From contig NZ_JAHQZS010000001.1 of the NCBI RefSeq assembly GCF_019061145.1, positions 124,001 to 188,000 on the forward strand: DNA of 64,000 nt. Direction: 5' to 3'. Below the pieces are notes generated by a model. It did no database searches. It saw nothing but the letters and a program-made list of their open reading frames with translations, and had not been told where the DNA came from. This DNA is from Anianabacter salinae. Its GTDB lineage: Bacteria > Pseudomonadota > Alphaproteobacteria > Rhodobacterales > Rhodobacteraceae. The position numbers and the translations under genes were made by a program. Below, piece by piece: positions 16,627-25,465 of the stretch. How positions within the stretch are numbered: position 1 is the stretch's first letter; each line of letters begins with the position of its first letter.

Positions 16627-17571
16627 TTGGATTACCTGTATGTCGCTATTGGACTTGTTCTTCTGATCCTGGCCGGGGACGCGCTGGTCAAGGGCGCGGT
16701 GAACCTCGCCCTGCGCCTTGGTATCCCCGCGCTGATCGTGTCGCTGACCATCGTCGCCTTCGGCACTTCGGCGCCCGAGATGCTGATCTCGGTCGATGCG
16801 GTGCTCAAGGGCGTGCCTGGCCTCGCGCTGGGCAACGTGATCGGGTCGAACACGGCGAACATCCTGCTGGTCCTGGGTCTGCCCGCGCTTCTGACGGGGT
16901 TGCAGACCAAAGGGTGCGAAACCCGGAAGAGTTATTCCTTCATGATGGCGGGAACGGCGTGGTTCGTCGTGCTGGCCTTCCTTGGCGGGTTTACCTGGGT
17001 CCATGCGCTGCTGTTGCTGGCCGCGCTTGCCCTGATCCTTGGCGATCAGTTCATCGACGCGCGGCGGCACCGCCGTGCCGGGCTTGCGGCCGTCGATATC
17101 GAAGACGTGGAAGGCGCAGCGCCCGACATGGCCTGGTGGAAGGTGATCGGATACCTTGTCGCCGGTCTGATCGGGCTTCCGGTCGGGGCTGACCTTCTGG
17201 TGGAAGGGTCCACGTCGATCGCGCAATCCTACGGCATCAGCGACGAGGTGATCGGCCTGACGCTGGTGGCCGTCGGCACCTCCCTGCCGGAACTTGCCAC
17301 GACGCTTGCAGCCGCCTATCGCCGCCAGGCGGACGTTGCCCTCGGCAATGTCATCGGCTCGAACATGTTCAACCTGCTGGCCATCATCGGTGTTGCGGCG
17401 CTTGTCGGGCCGCTTCCGGTGTCGGACAGGATGCTGGGTTTCGACATCTGGGTGATGGTTGCAGCCTCGGCCTTGCTGGCGCCCTTCGTGTTCAGGATGT
17501 CGGACATCACGCGGGTTTGGGGCTTCGTGTTGACCGCGCTCTATGTGGGCTACGTCTGGCTTATCCTGTGA
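16627..17571 (+). CDS. Calcium/sodium antiporter (CaCA family, YrbG-like)
   Basis: 314 residues with a TTG start (GGGAGGG about 8 bp upstream; no in-frame ATG nearby). About ten membrane helices are arranged as two inverted repeats. Each alpha repeat has the signature motif: IVAFGTSAPEMLISVDAV with GNVIGSNTANILLVLG in the first, and LVAVGTSLPELATTLAA with GNVIGSNMFNLLAIIG in the second. The acidic residues in GTSAPE and GTSLPE bind Ca2+ and Na+. It exports Ca2+ (or exchanges related cations) across the inner membrane. Confidence 0.92.
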   Translation: MDYLYVAIGLVLLILAGDALVKGAVNLALRLGIPALIVSLTIVAFGTSAPEMLISVDAVLKGVPGLALGNVIGSNTANILLVLGLPALLTGLQTKGCETRKSYSFMMAGTAWFVVLAFLGGFTWVHALLLLAALALILGDQFIDARRHRRAGLAAVDIEDVEGAAPDMAWWKVIGYLVAGLIGLPVGADLLVEGSTSIAQSYGISDEVIGLTLVAVGTSLPELATTLAAAYRRQADVALGNVIGSNMFNLLAIIGVAALVGPLPVSDRMLGFDIWVMVAASALLAPFVFRMSDITRVWGFVLTALYVGYVWLIL

Positions 17572-17589
17572 TCTGAGACGGAGACGCCG

Positions 17590-18375
17590 ATGCACGTCAG
17601 ACATGCCCTTGTGACCGGTGCCGGACAGCGGCTTGGCCGCGCGATGGCGGTGTACCTGGGCAGTCGCGGCTATGACGTGGCGGTGCACTTCGCCAGTTCC
17701 GGCGACGGCGCCGAGGAGACCGCGGACGAGATCCGGCGCATGGGTAGGAACACGGTGACGCTGCAGGCGGACCTTCTGGACGAAGATGCCTGCGCGGCGC
17801 TGATCCCCCGTGCCATGAAGGCGCTGGGCGGGCCGGTGACGGTGCTGGTCAACAATGCCTCGATCTTTGAACATGACACCGTGCAGACGGCCACCAAGGC
17901 GTTGTGGGACAAGCACATCGGATCGAACCTGCGCGCGCCCTTCGTGCTGACGCAGGAGATGGCGCGCCATGTCCCGGACCCGGTGCCGGACGACATGGGC
18001 GAGCCGGTGGCGCAGGCGCTTGTCGTGAACATGGTCGACCAGCGTGTGCGTAAGCTTACGCCGCATTTCATGACCTACACGATTGCCAAGATGGGTCTGT
18101 GGGCCTTTACCCAGACCGCAGCCCGGGGGCTTGCGCCTCGCGTACGGGTCAACGCCATCGGCCCCGGCCCGACACTTCAGGGCGACGGGCAGAGTGAAGC
18201 AGGATACGCGCGCCAGCGCTCGAGCACGGTGTTGCGGCGGGGGTCGAACCCGTCCGACATCTGCGGCGCGCTGGGGTATTTCCTGGACGCTCCGGGTGTC
18301 ACGGGGCAGCTTTTGTGCGTCGATGGCGGACAGCATCTGGCATGGCAAACCCCGGATGTGTCGGACCTTGACTGA
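17590..18375 (+). CDS. SDR-family oxidoreductase, pteridine-reductase/FolM-like
   Basis: 261 residues, GGAGA before the ATG. The cofactor loop is TGAGQRLGRAMA, i.e. TGxxxRxG as in PTR1/FolM pteridine reductases rather than the classical TGxxxGxG; the Arg favours NADPH. The NNAS motif (VLVNNASIF) and the catalytic Tyr and Lys (YTIAKMGLWAFT) are present, and VDGGQHL closes the fold. FolM-like enzymes reduce dihydromonapterin or dihydrofolate. Roseobacters often carry this gene, but the substrate here is inferred from motif only. The segment that normally holds the catalytic Ser reads VVNMVDQRV, so Ser is replaced by Asp, as in PTR1-type enzymes. Confidence 0.8.
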   Translation: MHVRHALVTGAGQRLGRAMAVYLGSRGYDVAVHFASSGDGAEETADEIRRMGRNTVTLQADLLDEDACAALIPRAMKALGGPVTVLVNNASIFEHDTVQTATKALWDKHIGSNLRAPFVLTQEMARHVPDPVPDDMGEPVAQALVVNMVDQRVRKLTPHFMTYTIAKMGLWAFTQTAARGLAPRVRVNAIGPGPTLQGDGQSEAGYARQRSSTVLRRGSNPSDICGALGYFLDAPGVTGQLLCVDGGQHLAWQTPDVSDLD

Positions 18376-18640
18376 CACTGGAAACTGACACCCTGCCGTG
18401 ACTTGTGCACCTGTCACATGGGCGTTTCCTGAGCGTTACAAAAAGGTGAACGAGGTCAATAACTTGGCGGCCTGCGAAAAATATACCGTGGATTTTCAAT
18501 GGCTTGAGATTGCGCCCAAAAAATGGGCAATCCGATCGGAGGCCAAGAAAACAAGGGAATTGCGGCCCCGTCAGAAAGTTCCCCGCAGCCTTATCCACAG
18601 AAATGGTGGACATTATATTCCTTGAGAACCGCTAGCCAAC
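18376..18640. other. Intergenic region, locally AT-richer, upstream of uvrC
   Basis: 265 bp without a gene. It holds a bulged inverted repeat at 18508-18532 (GATTG..CCCA with TGGGCAATC), a consensus DnaA box at 18591-18599 and a possible -10 TATATT at 18614-18619. The base composition is visibly lower in GC than the flanking genes, as expected for a promoter region. Confidence 0.6.
18591..18599 (+). promoter_or_regulatory. Consensus DnaA box upstream of uvrC
   Basis: TTATCCACA matches the strong DnaA box consensus TTATNCACA exactly. It is a single copy, 42 bp before the first possible uvrC start, and overlaps the place where a -35 would lie for the -10 at 18614. Regulatory use is inference. 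Confidence 0.4.
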
Positions 18641-20590
18641 ATGGCAGCCCCCGGCAGGAATCAAAGTCTTAGAGCAATGCCCGAAACGCCTACCGACCAG
18701 ACCGGCAACCTTGCGTCGATGGATGCCACCGACGGCGGCGAAAGCCGCCCGACCGGCCATGCCTGTATCCAGAGCTACCTCAAGACGCTGCCCGTCAGCC
18801 CGGGCGTCTACCGGATGCTCGATGACAAGGGTGCGGTTCTCTATGTCGGCAAGGCCCGGAACCTGAAAGCGCGGGTGTCGAATTATGCCCGGCCATCCGG
18901 TCACAGCCCCCGGATCGCACGGATGATCGCCGACACCGCGTCGATGATGTTCCTGACGACACGCACCGAGACCGAGGCGCTGCTGCTCGAACAGAACCTC
19001 ATCAAGCAGCTGAAACCGCGCTACAACGTGCTTCTGCGCGACGACAAGTCGTTTCCGAATATCCTTGTGTCCAAGGATCACGCCTATCCGCAGATCAAGA
19101 AGCACCGCGGCGCCAAGCGCGAGAAGGGGGCGTATTACGGCCCCTTCGCCAGTGCCGGTGCGGTGAACCGGACGCTGAACCAGTTGCAGAAGGTGTTCCT
19201 CTTGCGCAACTGCACCGACGCGATGTTCGAAAGCCGCACGCGTCCTTGCCTGCTGTATCAGATCAAGCGCTGCAGCGCGCCTTGCGTCGGCTACATCTCC
19301 GAGACCGATTATGCCGGTCTGGTTGGGGATGCCGAACGCTTCCTGCAGGGCAAGTCCACGAACGTGCAGGGCAAGCTGGCGGGCGAGATGCAGCAGGCTT
19401 CCGAAGCGATGGAGTTCGAGCGCGCCGCCGCCCTGCGCGACCGCATCCGCGCGCTGACCCAGGTTCAGTCGGCACAGGGCATCAATCCGCAGGGCGTGGC
19501 CGAGGCGGACGTCATCGCGCTTCACATGGATGGCGGGCAGGCCTGCGTGCAGGTGTTCTTCATCCGCGCGAACCAGAACTGGGGCAACCGCGATTTCTAT
19601 CCGCGCACCGGGTCCGGCGCCGATGCGGCCGAGGTGATGCAGGCCTTCCTTGGCCAGTTCTATGACCAGAAGGATCCGCCGCGCCTGCTGCTTCTGTCCG
19701 ACGACATCGAGGACCGCGACCTGATGGAACAGATCCTGTCGGACAAGGGCGGCCGCAAGGTCGAGATCGCCGTGCCTCAGCGCGGCGAAAAGCTGGAACT
19801 GGTCGCCGGGGCCACCCGCAACGCCCGCGAAAGCCTTGCCCGCAGGATGGCCGAGGGCGCGACGCAGACGAAACTTCTGACAGGGTTGGCCGAGGCGTTC
19901 GGACTGGACGCCCCGCCGCTCCGGATCGAGGTCTACGACAACAGCCACATCATGGGCACCAACGCGGTCGGCGGGATGATCGTCGCGGGCCCCGAGGGCT
20001 TCGAGAAAAGCCACTACCGCAAGTTCAACATCAAGGGCGACGACCTGACGCCGGGCGATGACTTCGGCATGATGAAAGAGGTCCTGACCCGCCGCTTCCA
20101 GCGATTGCTCAAGGAAGACCCGGATCGCAAGACCCCCGCCTGGCCCGACCTGCTGCTGATCGACGGCGGCGCCGGGCAGGTCAGCGCGGTCGCCGGGATC
20201 ATGGCGGAACTCGGCATCGACGATGTGCCGTTCATCGGAGTGTCCAAGGGCGTGGACCGCGACGCCGGGAAAGAGGAATTCCACCGCCCGGGCCAGCGCC
20301 CCTTTGCGCTGCGGCACAACGATCCGGTGCTGTATTTCGTGCAGCGCCTGCGCGACGAGGCGCACCGCTTTGCCATCGGCGCTCACCGGGCCAAGCGGTC
20401 CAAGGCGGTTGGCGCGACGCCGCTGGATGACGTGCCCGGCGTGGGCGCGACGCGCAAGCGCGCGCTGCTGGCCCATTTCGGCAGCGCGAAGGCGGTGGCC
20501 CGCGCGAACCTGGCCGACCTCAAGGCGGTGGATGGCGTCTCGGGCGCGTTGGCGCAGACGATCTACGATTTCTTCCATGACAAGGGATAG
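18641..20590 (+). CDS. uvrC: Excinuclease ABC subunit C
   Basis: 649 residues from the first ATG; an in-frame ATG at 18677 (MPETPTD) is an equally possible start because neither has a good ribosome site. Domains in order: GIY-YIG endonuclease ([20 protein letters not shown], about 50-135), Cys-rich UvrBC-linker region ([20 protein letters not shown]), UVR motif ([22 protein letters not shown], about 245-280), RNase H-like endonuclease ([32 protein letters not shown]) and tandem helix-hairpin-helix ([20 protein letters not shown]). It makes both incisions in nucleotide excision repair with UvrAB. It heads uvrC-pgsA-moaD-moaE, the first pair being a conserved arrangement in proteobacteria. Confidence 0.96.
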   Translation: MAAPGRNQSLRAMPETPTDQTGNLASMDATDGGESRPTGHACIQSYLKTLPVSPGVYRMLDDKGAVLYVGKARNLKARVSNYARPSGHSPRIARMIADTASMMFLTTRTETEALLLEQNLIKQLKPRYNVLLRDDKSFPNILVSKDHAYPQIKKHRGAKREKGAYYGPFASAGAVNRTLNQLQKVFLLRNCTDAMFESRTRPCLLYQIKRCSAPCVGYISETDYAGLVGDAERFLQGKSTNVQGKLAGEMQQASEAMEFERAAALRDRIRALTQVQSAQGINPQGVAEADVIALHMDGGQACVQVFFIRANQNWGNRDFYPRTGSGADAAEVMQAFLGQFYDQKDPPRLLLLSDDIEDRDLMEQILSDKGGRKVEIAVPQRGEKLELVAGATRNARESLARRMAEGATQTKLLTGLAEAFGLDAPPLRIEVYDNSHIMGTNAVGGMIVAGPEGFEKSHYRKFNIKGDDLTPGDDFGMMKEVLTRRFQRLLKEDPDRKTPAWPDLLLIDGGAGQVSAVAGIMAELGIDDVPFIGVSKGVDRDAGKEEFHRPGQRPFALRHNDPVLYFVQRLRDEAHRFAIGAHRAKRSKAVGATPLDDVPGVGATRKRALLAHFGSAKAVARANLADLKAVDGVSGALAQTIYDFFHDKG

Positions 20591-20638
20591 CGCGCCGGGC
20601 GTCTTTCCCTTGCCGCGCCGACCGACTAGGTATTCCCC

Positions 20639-21307
20639 ATGACATGGACCCTGCCCAACACGCTGACCGTGATCCGCCTGGCCACTGCGCCGGGGCTTGC
20701 GCTGGTGTTCCTTCTTCTGCCGCGCCCGCTGGCCGATTGGGCGGCGTTGATCCTGTTCGTGGGCGCCGCCGCGACGGACTGGCTGGATGGCCGCCTTGCC
20801 CGCGCCTGGGGACAGGAAAGCGCGTTCGGCGCGATGCTCGATCCGATTGCGGACAAGGCGATGGTGGCGCTGGCGCTTCTGGTGGTCGCAGCTCTGTCGG
20901 GCCTGTCGGTCTGGACGCTGCTGCCCGCGTCGCTGATCCTGTTCCGCGAGGTGTTCGTAAGCGGTTTGCGGGAATACCTCGGCGCGGCAGCCGGCCTTCT
21001 GAAGGTCACGCGGCTGGCCAAGTGGAAGACGACACTGCAGATGACGGCGATCTCGCTGCTGTTCGCGCAAGGCATCTTCGCGCATTACTTCGGCATGGGC
21101 GTCTTCGGCATGGACGGCGCGACCGTGGACGGCATCCTGTCCGGCGCGATCCCGGACGAGGGCGGTCTGAACGCGCTGTATCTTGGCCTGCAGCTCACCA
21201 GCTATGGCGGCCTTGCGCTTCTGTGGGTGGCGGCGGCGCTGACCGTCGTCACCGGGTGGGACTATTTCCGCAAGGCGCTGCCGCTTCTGACAGAGGCACG
21301 GACATGA
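20639..21307 (+). CDS. pgsA: CDP-diacylglycerol-glycerol-3-phosphate 3-phosphatidyltransferase
   Basis: 222 residues, about five membrane helices. The CDP-alcohol phosphatidyltransferase motif D-x2-DG-x2-AR-x8-G-x3-D-x3-D is complete: TDWLDGRLARAWGQ then GAMLDPIADK. It makes phosphatidylglycerolphosphate from CDP-diacylglycerol and glycerol-3-phosphate in the inner membrane. The protein is longer than usual because of an insertion near 145-180 (FGMGVFGMDGATVDGILSG). The stop overlaps the moaD ATG. Confidence 0.95.
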   Translation: MTWTLPNTLTVIRLATAPGLALVFLLLPRPLADWAALILFVGAAATDWLDGRLARAWGQESAFGAMLDPIADKAMVALALLVVAALSGLSVWTLLPASLILFREVFVSGLREYLGAAAGLLKVTRLAKWKTTLQMTAISLLFAQGIFAHYFGMGVFGMDGATVDGILSGAIPDEGGLNALYLGLQLTSYGGLALLWVAAALTVVTGWDYFRKALPLLTEART

Positions 21308-21555
21308 CGCTTGATGTGCTTTATTTCGCATGGGTGCGGGAACGCATCGGCCTGCCCAGGGAACGGATCGAGACCGAGGCCGCGACGGTCTCCGCGCTGG
21401 TCGAGGAATTGATCGCGCGCGAAGACCGCTATGCCGCTGCCTTCGCCGACCTGTCGGCCCTGCGCGTGGCCGTCGATCAGGACCTGACCGATTTCGGCGC
21501 GTCCCTGTCTGGTGCGCGCGAGGTGGCGTTCTTCCCGCCGATGACTGGCGGCTGA
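21304..21555 (+). CDS. moaD: Molybdopterin synthase small subunit MoaD
   Basis: 83 residues, ubiquitin-like beta-grasp fold ending in the obligatory Gly-Gly (FFPPMTGG) that is activated as a thiocarboxylate by MoeB. The start overlaps the pgsA stop (ATGA) and moaE follows after 2 bp. It supplies sulfur for conversion of cyclic pyranopterin phosphate to molybdopterin. The cofactor is needed by the molybdoenzyme encoded at 60102-62909 in this window. Confidence 0.93.
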   Translation: MTLDVLYFAWVRERIGLPRERIETEAATVSALVEELIAREDRYAAAFADLSALRVAVDQDLTDFGASLSGAREVAFFPPMTGG

Positions 21556-21557
21556 CA

Positions 21558-21998
21558 GTGGCGGTGCGCGTGCAGAAGGCGCCCTTCGATCTCGGCGCCG
21601 AGATCGCCGCCTTTTCCACCGGTCTGGCGGCCACCGGCGCCATCGTCACCTTCACCGGCGTCGTGCGGGACGAGGACGGCAGGCTAGAGAGGATGGAGAT
21701 CGAGCATTACCCCGGCATGACCGAACGGGCGCTCGCCGCCATCGAAGATGAGGCGCGCCGCCGCTGGTCGCTGACCGATGCGCTGGTGATCCACCGCCAC
21801 GGCACCCTGCGCCCCGGCGATCACATCATGATGGTGGCCACCGCCGCGCGCCACCGCGCCGCCGCCTTCGAGGCTGCCGAATTCCTGATGGACTACCTCA
21901 AATCCCGCGCGCCATTCTGGAAAAAGGAATACGGCGCGGACGGTGCTGCGTGGGTGGCGGCAAAAGACGAAGACGAGAACGCGCTCACCCGCTGGTAG
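21558..21998 (+). CDS. moaE: Molybdopterin synthase catalytic subunit MoaE
   Basis: 146 residues from the GTG at 21558, 2 bp after the moaD stop. Conserved MoaE blocks are TGAIVTFTGVVRD, IEHYPGMTERAL, VIHRHGTLRPGD and LKSRAPFWKKE with the active-site lysines in the last. It binds the MoaD C-terminus and transfers sulfur to the pterin. The moaDE pair is translationally coupled, which suits a 2:2 complex. Confidence 0.95.
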   Translation: MAVRVQKAPFDLGAEIAAFSTGLAATGAIVTFTGVVRDEDGRLERMEIEHYPGMTERALAAIEDEARRRWSLTDALVIHRHGTLRPGDHIMMVATAARHRAAAFEAAEFLMDYLKSRAPFWKKEYGADGAAWVAAKDEDENALTRW

Positions 21999-22041
21999 CG
22001 CGCACCTGCACATCTTTGGTCCTCAAATACCTCCGGGGGGT

Positions 22042-22062
22042 CTGGGGGGCAGAGCCCCCCAG
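22042..22062. repeat. Intergenic G/C-run hairpin, roseobacter-type repeat
   Basis: A perfect 9-bp stem, CTGGGGGGC (22042-22050) with GCCCCCCAG (22054-22062), with a 3-nt loop. It lies between the converging moaE and 22096-22422 genes, next to TCCTCAAATACCTCCGG. I know this G-run/AGA/C-run form as a frequent intergenic sequence in Rhodobacteraceae; it could act as a bidirectional terminator or processing site. Confidence 0.6.
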
Positions 22063-22095
22063 CGGGTCGCCCCGGCAAAGCTGGGGCGAAACCCC

Positions 22096-22422
22096 TCAGC
22101 CCTGATGCACGCGCTCGATATAGGCGCGCAGCTCTTCCGCTTCTTGCCGGGCATCGCGCAGGCCGCCCATCGCGGCACGCAACTCCGCCTCGGTCTGGTG
22201 CAACTGGTTGGTCATCTCGCCCTCGCGCGCCTGGAAATACTCGATCGCCTGGTCGCGTTGTTCCTCGGCCTCGTGCAGCGCCTGCGCCATCTTGTCCAGC
22301 TCGCCCATCTCCGACTGGTTCACCCGCGCGAAGCGGTTGACCAGCCAATGCGCGAACCATCCCAGCGCAAAGGCCACGAACAGGATGATCGCCGTGGCGA
22401 TGATGAATTCGGTTCTGTTCAT
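22096..22422 (-). CDS. Membrane-anchored coiled-coil protein, unknown function
   Basis: 108 residues. One N-terminal membrane helix (FIIATAIILFVAFALGWFAHW) is followed from about residue 35 by a continuous, highly charged helix with heptad character (MGELDKMAQALHEAEEQRDQ and LHQTEAELRAAMGGLRDARQ), i.e. a coiled coil that ends in a short tail. No known domain. It lies 36 bp after the OmpA-family gene on the same strand and is likely cotranscribed, which hints at an envelope role. Confidence 0.75.
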   Translation of the reverse strand: MNRTEFIIATAIILFVAFALGWFAHWLVNRFARVNQSEMGELDKMAQALHEAEEQRDQAIEYFQAREGEMTNQLHQTEAELRAAMGGLRDARQEAEELRAYIERVHQG

Positions 22423-22458
22423 CGGCGCCCGGCGCCTCCACTTGGTGTCGAAAGCACG

Positions 22459-24417
22459 TCAGCCATCCTGGGGAGGCTCCTGTTCGTCGCCTGATGTTTC
22501 GTCCGGCGCGCCGGTAGCGCCGTCTTCGGCGGTGCCTGCCGCCTCGTCCGGGGTTTCGCCCTCTGCTGCGGCGTCTCCCTCCGGCGGCGTCTCGGCATCG
22601 GGCCAGACCAGGCTGAATTCGATCCGGCGATTGGCCTCGCGGCCCGCCTCGGTCTCGTTGTCGGCGATGGGATCGGCTTCGCCGTATCCCTGCGCCACAA
22701 GGCTGGACGTAAGCACGCGGCGCGCCAGAAGCGCCTCGACAACCGCTTCGGCGCGGCGCTGGCTCAGTCCCAGGTTCATCTCTTCACGGCCCTGGCTGTC
22801 GGTGTAACCGCCGATTTCCATCGGGATCCCCGAGCAGCCACGCATCACGTCCGCGATCTGGTCGACGGTGTCCGACGCATCCGAGTCGATGTTCGCAGAG
22901 CCGGGGTCGAAGGTGATCTGACGCGCGGCAAGGATCGCGTTCACCCGCTCGACGCATTGCTCGGGCGAGGGTGCTTCGGGCTGCGGTGACAGGGTTTCCT
23001 CGTAGGCGACGTCGATCGAGAAGTTCGCCTGCTCACCCAGTTGTCCCGACAGGATGCGCGCGATCTCGGCATTGGCGTCCGCATCGCCGGTGTCCCCGCG
23101 CACTTCGACGAAATCGGGCTGAACGATCACGCTGCCCCGGGTGACATGCGAAAACGCATCGAGGCTGGCCAGCACACGCGCCGACCAGCCATCGGGCAGG
23201 TCGGGGTCGAGCCGCATCGCGCCGTAAACCTCGGCCCCGGCAAAGCGCGCCTTGGCAAAACTTTCCACGGCAGCGCGCAGGCGGTCATTGCTGACCCGCC
23301 CGCGCAGTTGCAACTGGCCCTCGGGGCTGAGCGTGGCAACGAATTCGGGCGCGCCCTCGCCATCGCCGGTGCCGTCGATGGTCACCGGCTCGGGAAGGAC
23401 GGAATGCAGCGAGAAGACATCGGGAAGATCTGCCTCAAGCTCTCCGACCACGCGGTCGAAGGCGCTTTGCTCGGCCGTGTCGAGCGCCACCAGCGTGACG
23501 TCGGCATCCGAGAAGGTGATCGCGCCGCCGCCCAGCTGCGCCAGCTTGGCGATCCCGATGGCAACCGCGTCGGGCCAGCGCGGGCTTGGCACGCCAAGCC
23601 CAAGCCTGCAATCGACCGTTCCGGTCGCCCCGGCGGCACGCGCCGCCTCGACGATCCTGTCGCGCCCTTCGGTCGTATGCGCCGAACAGGCATCGAACCG
23701 CGCGCCCTTGTCGTCGATCAGGAACCGCAGCGTGAACGGCGTGATGACCGGACGCGGCGCCGAGATGTCCATGGTCACGGCCACGTTGTCTGGCGCCAGC
23801 CGGTTCAGGCGCTGTTCATGCTGGCGCTTTTCCTCGGCACTGGCGCTGATGGCAGTGATCGCCACGGCATCCGGCGCGACCGAGATCTTGGCGCGCGGCA
23901 ACTCCTCGAGCGCGTCGAGCGCGAAGTTGACCGCGCTGATCCAGCCGGGCGGCACCGGGTAGTCGGCGGTTTCCAGAAGATCCGTGATTCTCGGGTTGCC
24001 GGTCAGCCGTTCGATGGTGGCAAGGGTCTCGTCCCGGTCCATCGCGGCGGGGATCAGGCCGATCAGCGACACGCCGTCGTCATTGCGCAAAAGCTCGATC
24101 GAGAATTCGGGCGCCGCGATCTCGCGCGCGGGCGTCACCGTCATCAGGTCGATCACGCGGGTGGGGTCGACCTCTTGCCCGGCAAGGGCGACGGCGCGGA
24201 ACCTTGTCGCCTCGTCCGGGGCCTCGCCGCGCAGGAACACCTGAAGCCCGTCGGTGTCGAGGCTGGCGAAATCGATGCCTTCCTCGGCAAGCCGCGTGCG
24301 CACGTCATAGTGAGAGCTGACCTCGATCGAGCCGTTCGCCAGAACGGCGACTCCGACCGAAAAGATCGCACCCAGCAGAAATGCCCCGAGGACGGGAATT
24401 ATCGTTCTTAGCCGCAT
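22459..24417 (-). CDS. OmpA-family envelope protein with BON-like repeats
   Basis: 652 residues. An uncleaved membrane anchor or signal spans about 5-28 (IIPVLGAFLLGAIFSVGVAV). The long middle part has repeating alpha/beta units that look like BON domains (SLIGLIPAAMDRDETLATIE, LQLRGRVSNDRLRAAVESFA). The OmpA peptidoglycan-binding domain lies at about 470-600 (EIGGYTDSQGREEMNLGLSQ, GYGEADPIADNETEAGR). The C-terminal ~45 residues are acidic, Ala/Glu/Pro-rich. The layout resembles roseobacter OmpA proteins with BON modules and mycobacterial ArfA. Probably links the inner membrane to peptidoglycan. No enzymatic motif. Confidence 0.82.
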   Translation of the reverse strand: MRLRTIIPVLGAFLLGAIFSVGVAVLANGSIEVSSHYDVRTRLAEEGIDFASLDTDGLQVFLRGEAPDEATRFRAVALAGQEVDPTRVIDLMTVTPAREIAAPEFSIELLRNDDGVSLIGLIPAAMDRDETLATIERLTGNPRITDLLETADYPVPPGWISAVNFALDALEELPRAKISVAPDAVAITAISASAEEKRQHEQRLNRLAPDNVAVTMDISAPRPVITPFTLRFLIDDKGARFDACSAHTTEGRDRIVEAARAAGATGTVDCRLGLGVPSPRWPDAVAIGIAKLAQLGGGAITFSDADVTLVALDTAEQSAFDRVVGELEADLPDVFSLHSVLPEPVTIDGTGDGEGAPEFVATLSPEGQLQLRGRVSNDRLRAAVESFAKARFAGAEVYGAMRLDPDLPDGWSARVLASLDAFSHVTRGSVIVQPDFVEVRGDTGDADANAEIARILSGQLGEQANFSIDVAYEETLSPQPEAPSPEQCVERVNAILAARQITFDPGSANIDSDASDTVDQIADVMRGCSGIPMEIGGYTDSQGREEMNLGLSQRRAEAVVEALLARRVLTSSLVAQGYGEADPIADNETEAGREANRRIEFSLVWPDAETPPEGDAAAEGETPDEAAGTAEDGATGAPDETSGDEQEPPQDG

Positions 24418-24486
24418 ACCTGTCTTCGTCCTGCGATCGGCCTTGCGCCGATCCCTTGATTAAGCACCTTGCCCCCGGGATGACAA

Positions 24487-25452
24487 TCAGACCAGCAGCG
24501 CACAGGCAAGAAAGAGCGCAGCCAGAAGCCCGGCGTCCCGGTTGGACCGGAACAGGCGCAGGCACCGCTCGCCGTCGTCGATCCTGAGAGAGCGAAGCTG
24601 CCATGTCATATGCCAGCCGAACGCCCAAGGCGCCCCCAGCGCGATCACAAGGGCGAGAACGCTTGCGGTCGGCGCCATGGCGAGGATGATCGCCGCGGTC
24701 ATCAAGAGCACGCTTGCCACCATGAACGCCATCAGGATGCGCGGCGTCGCATCGCCGAACAGCAGGGCGGTGGATTTCACCCCGATCAGCGCGTCGTCCT
24801 CCTTGTCCTGATGGGCATAGATCGTGTCGTAGAAGATCGTCCATGCGATGCCTGCCAGATACAGCAGGACCGGCGGCCAACTGAGGCTTTCGGTCTGCGC
24901 CGCCCAGAGCAGGATTGCGCCCCAGTTGAACGCCAGCCCGAGGAAGATCTGCGGCCACCAGGTGAAGCGTTTGGCGAAGGGGTAGATGCACACCAGCCCC
25001 AGCGACGCGATGCCAAGCCCGATGGCCAGGGGGTTGAACGTGAGCAGGATGCCGAAGGCGATTAGCGCCTGAAGGCACATCCACGCAGCCGCCTGCCTTA
25101 CGCTGACCTGCCCCGACGGGATCGGGCGCGACCGGGTGCGTGCGACCTTGTCGTCGATGTCGCGGTCGGTGATGTCGTTCCAGGTGCAGCCCGCCCCGCG
25201 CATCAGCCAGGCACCTGCGCCCCCGCCCGCGATGAGCCACAGGTCGAACAGGCGAAACCCGGTAGTGTTGGCTGCCAGCAGCACCGCCCACCAGCAGGGC
25301 AACAGCAAGAGCCAGGTGCCGATGGGCCGGTCCGCGCGCGACAATCGCAGGTAGGGGCGTGTCCACTCTGGCGCCAGTTGGTCGACCCAGTTGCCCTTGA
25401 CCGCGTCGGCGACGCTGCCTGCCGTCTCTGGTCTGCCGGTCCCTGTCGTCAT
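24487..25452 (-). CDS. ubiA: 4-hydroxybenzoate polyprenyltransferase
   Basis: 321 residues from the ATG at 25452 (an upstream in-frame start at 25467 would overlap rsmE). Eight to nine membrane helices. Both Asp-rich prenyl-diphosphate sites are present: NDITDRDIDDKVARTRSRPI near 100-120 and the second one in YAHQDKEDDALIGVKSTA near 215-235. It prenylates 4-hydroxybenzoate for ubiquinone synthesis in the inner membrane. It is divergent from rsmE with only 13 bp between the starts, so the promoters must lie inside the opposite genes. Confidence 0.94.
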   Translation of the reverse strand: MTTGTGRPETAGSVADAVKGNWVDQLAPEWTRPYLRLSRADRPIGTWLLLLPCWWAVLLAANTTGFRLFDLWLIAGGGAGAWLMRGAGCTWNDITDRDIDDKVARTRSRPIPSGQVSVRQAAAWMCLQALIAFGILLTFNPLAIGLGIASLGLVCIYPFAKRFTWWPQIFLGLAFNWGAILLWAAQTESLSWPPVLLYLAGIAWTIFYDTIYAHQDKEDDALIGVKSTALLFGDATPRILMAFMVASVLLMTAAIILAMAPTASVLALVIALGAPWAFGWHMTWQLRSLRIDDGERCLRLFRSNRDAGLLAALFLACALLV

Positions 25453-25465
25453 ATAGACTGCCCCC

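Noticed and set aside
18508-18532. Terminator after the SDR gene
   Set aside because: The inverted repeat has a bulge and no T tract; it is too weak to call a terminator.
18632-21655. Open frame of ~1000 codons on the minus strand opposite uvrC-pgsA-moaD
   Set aside because: It lies antisense to well-recognised genes, has no domain, and is explained by the GC-rich third-codon pattern of the + strand genes.
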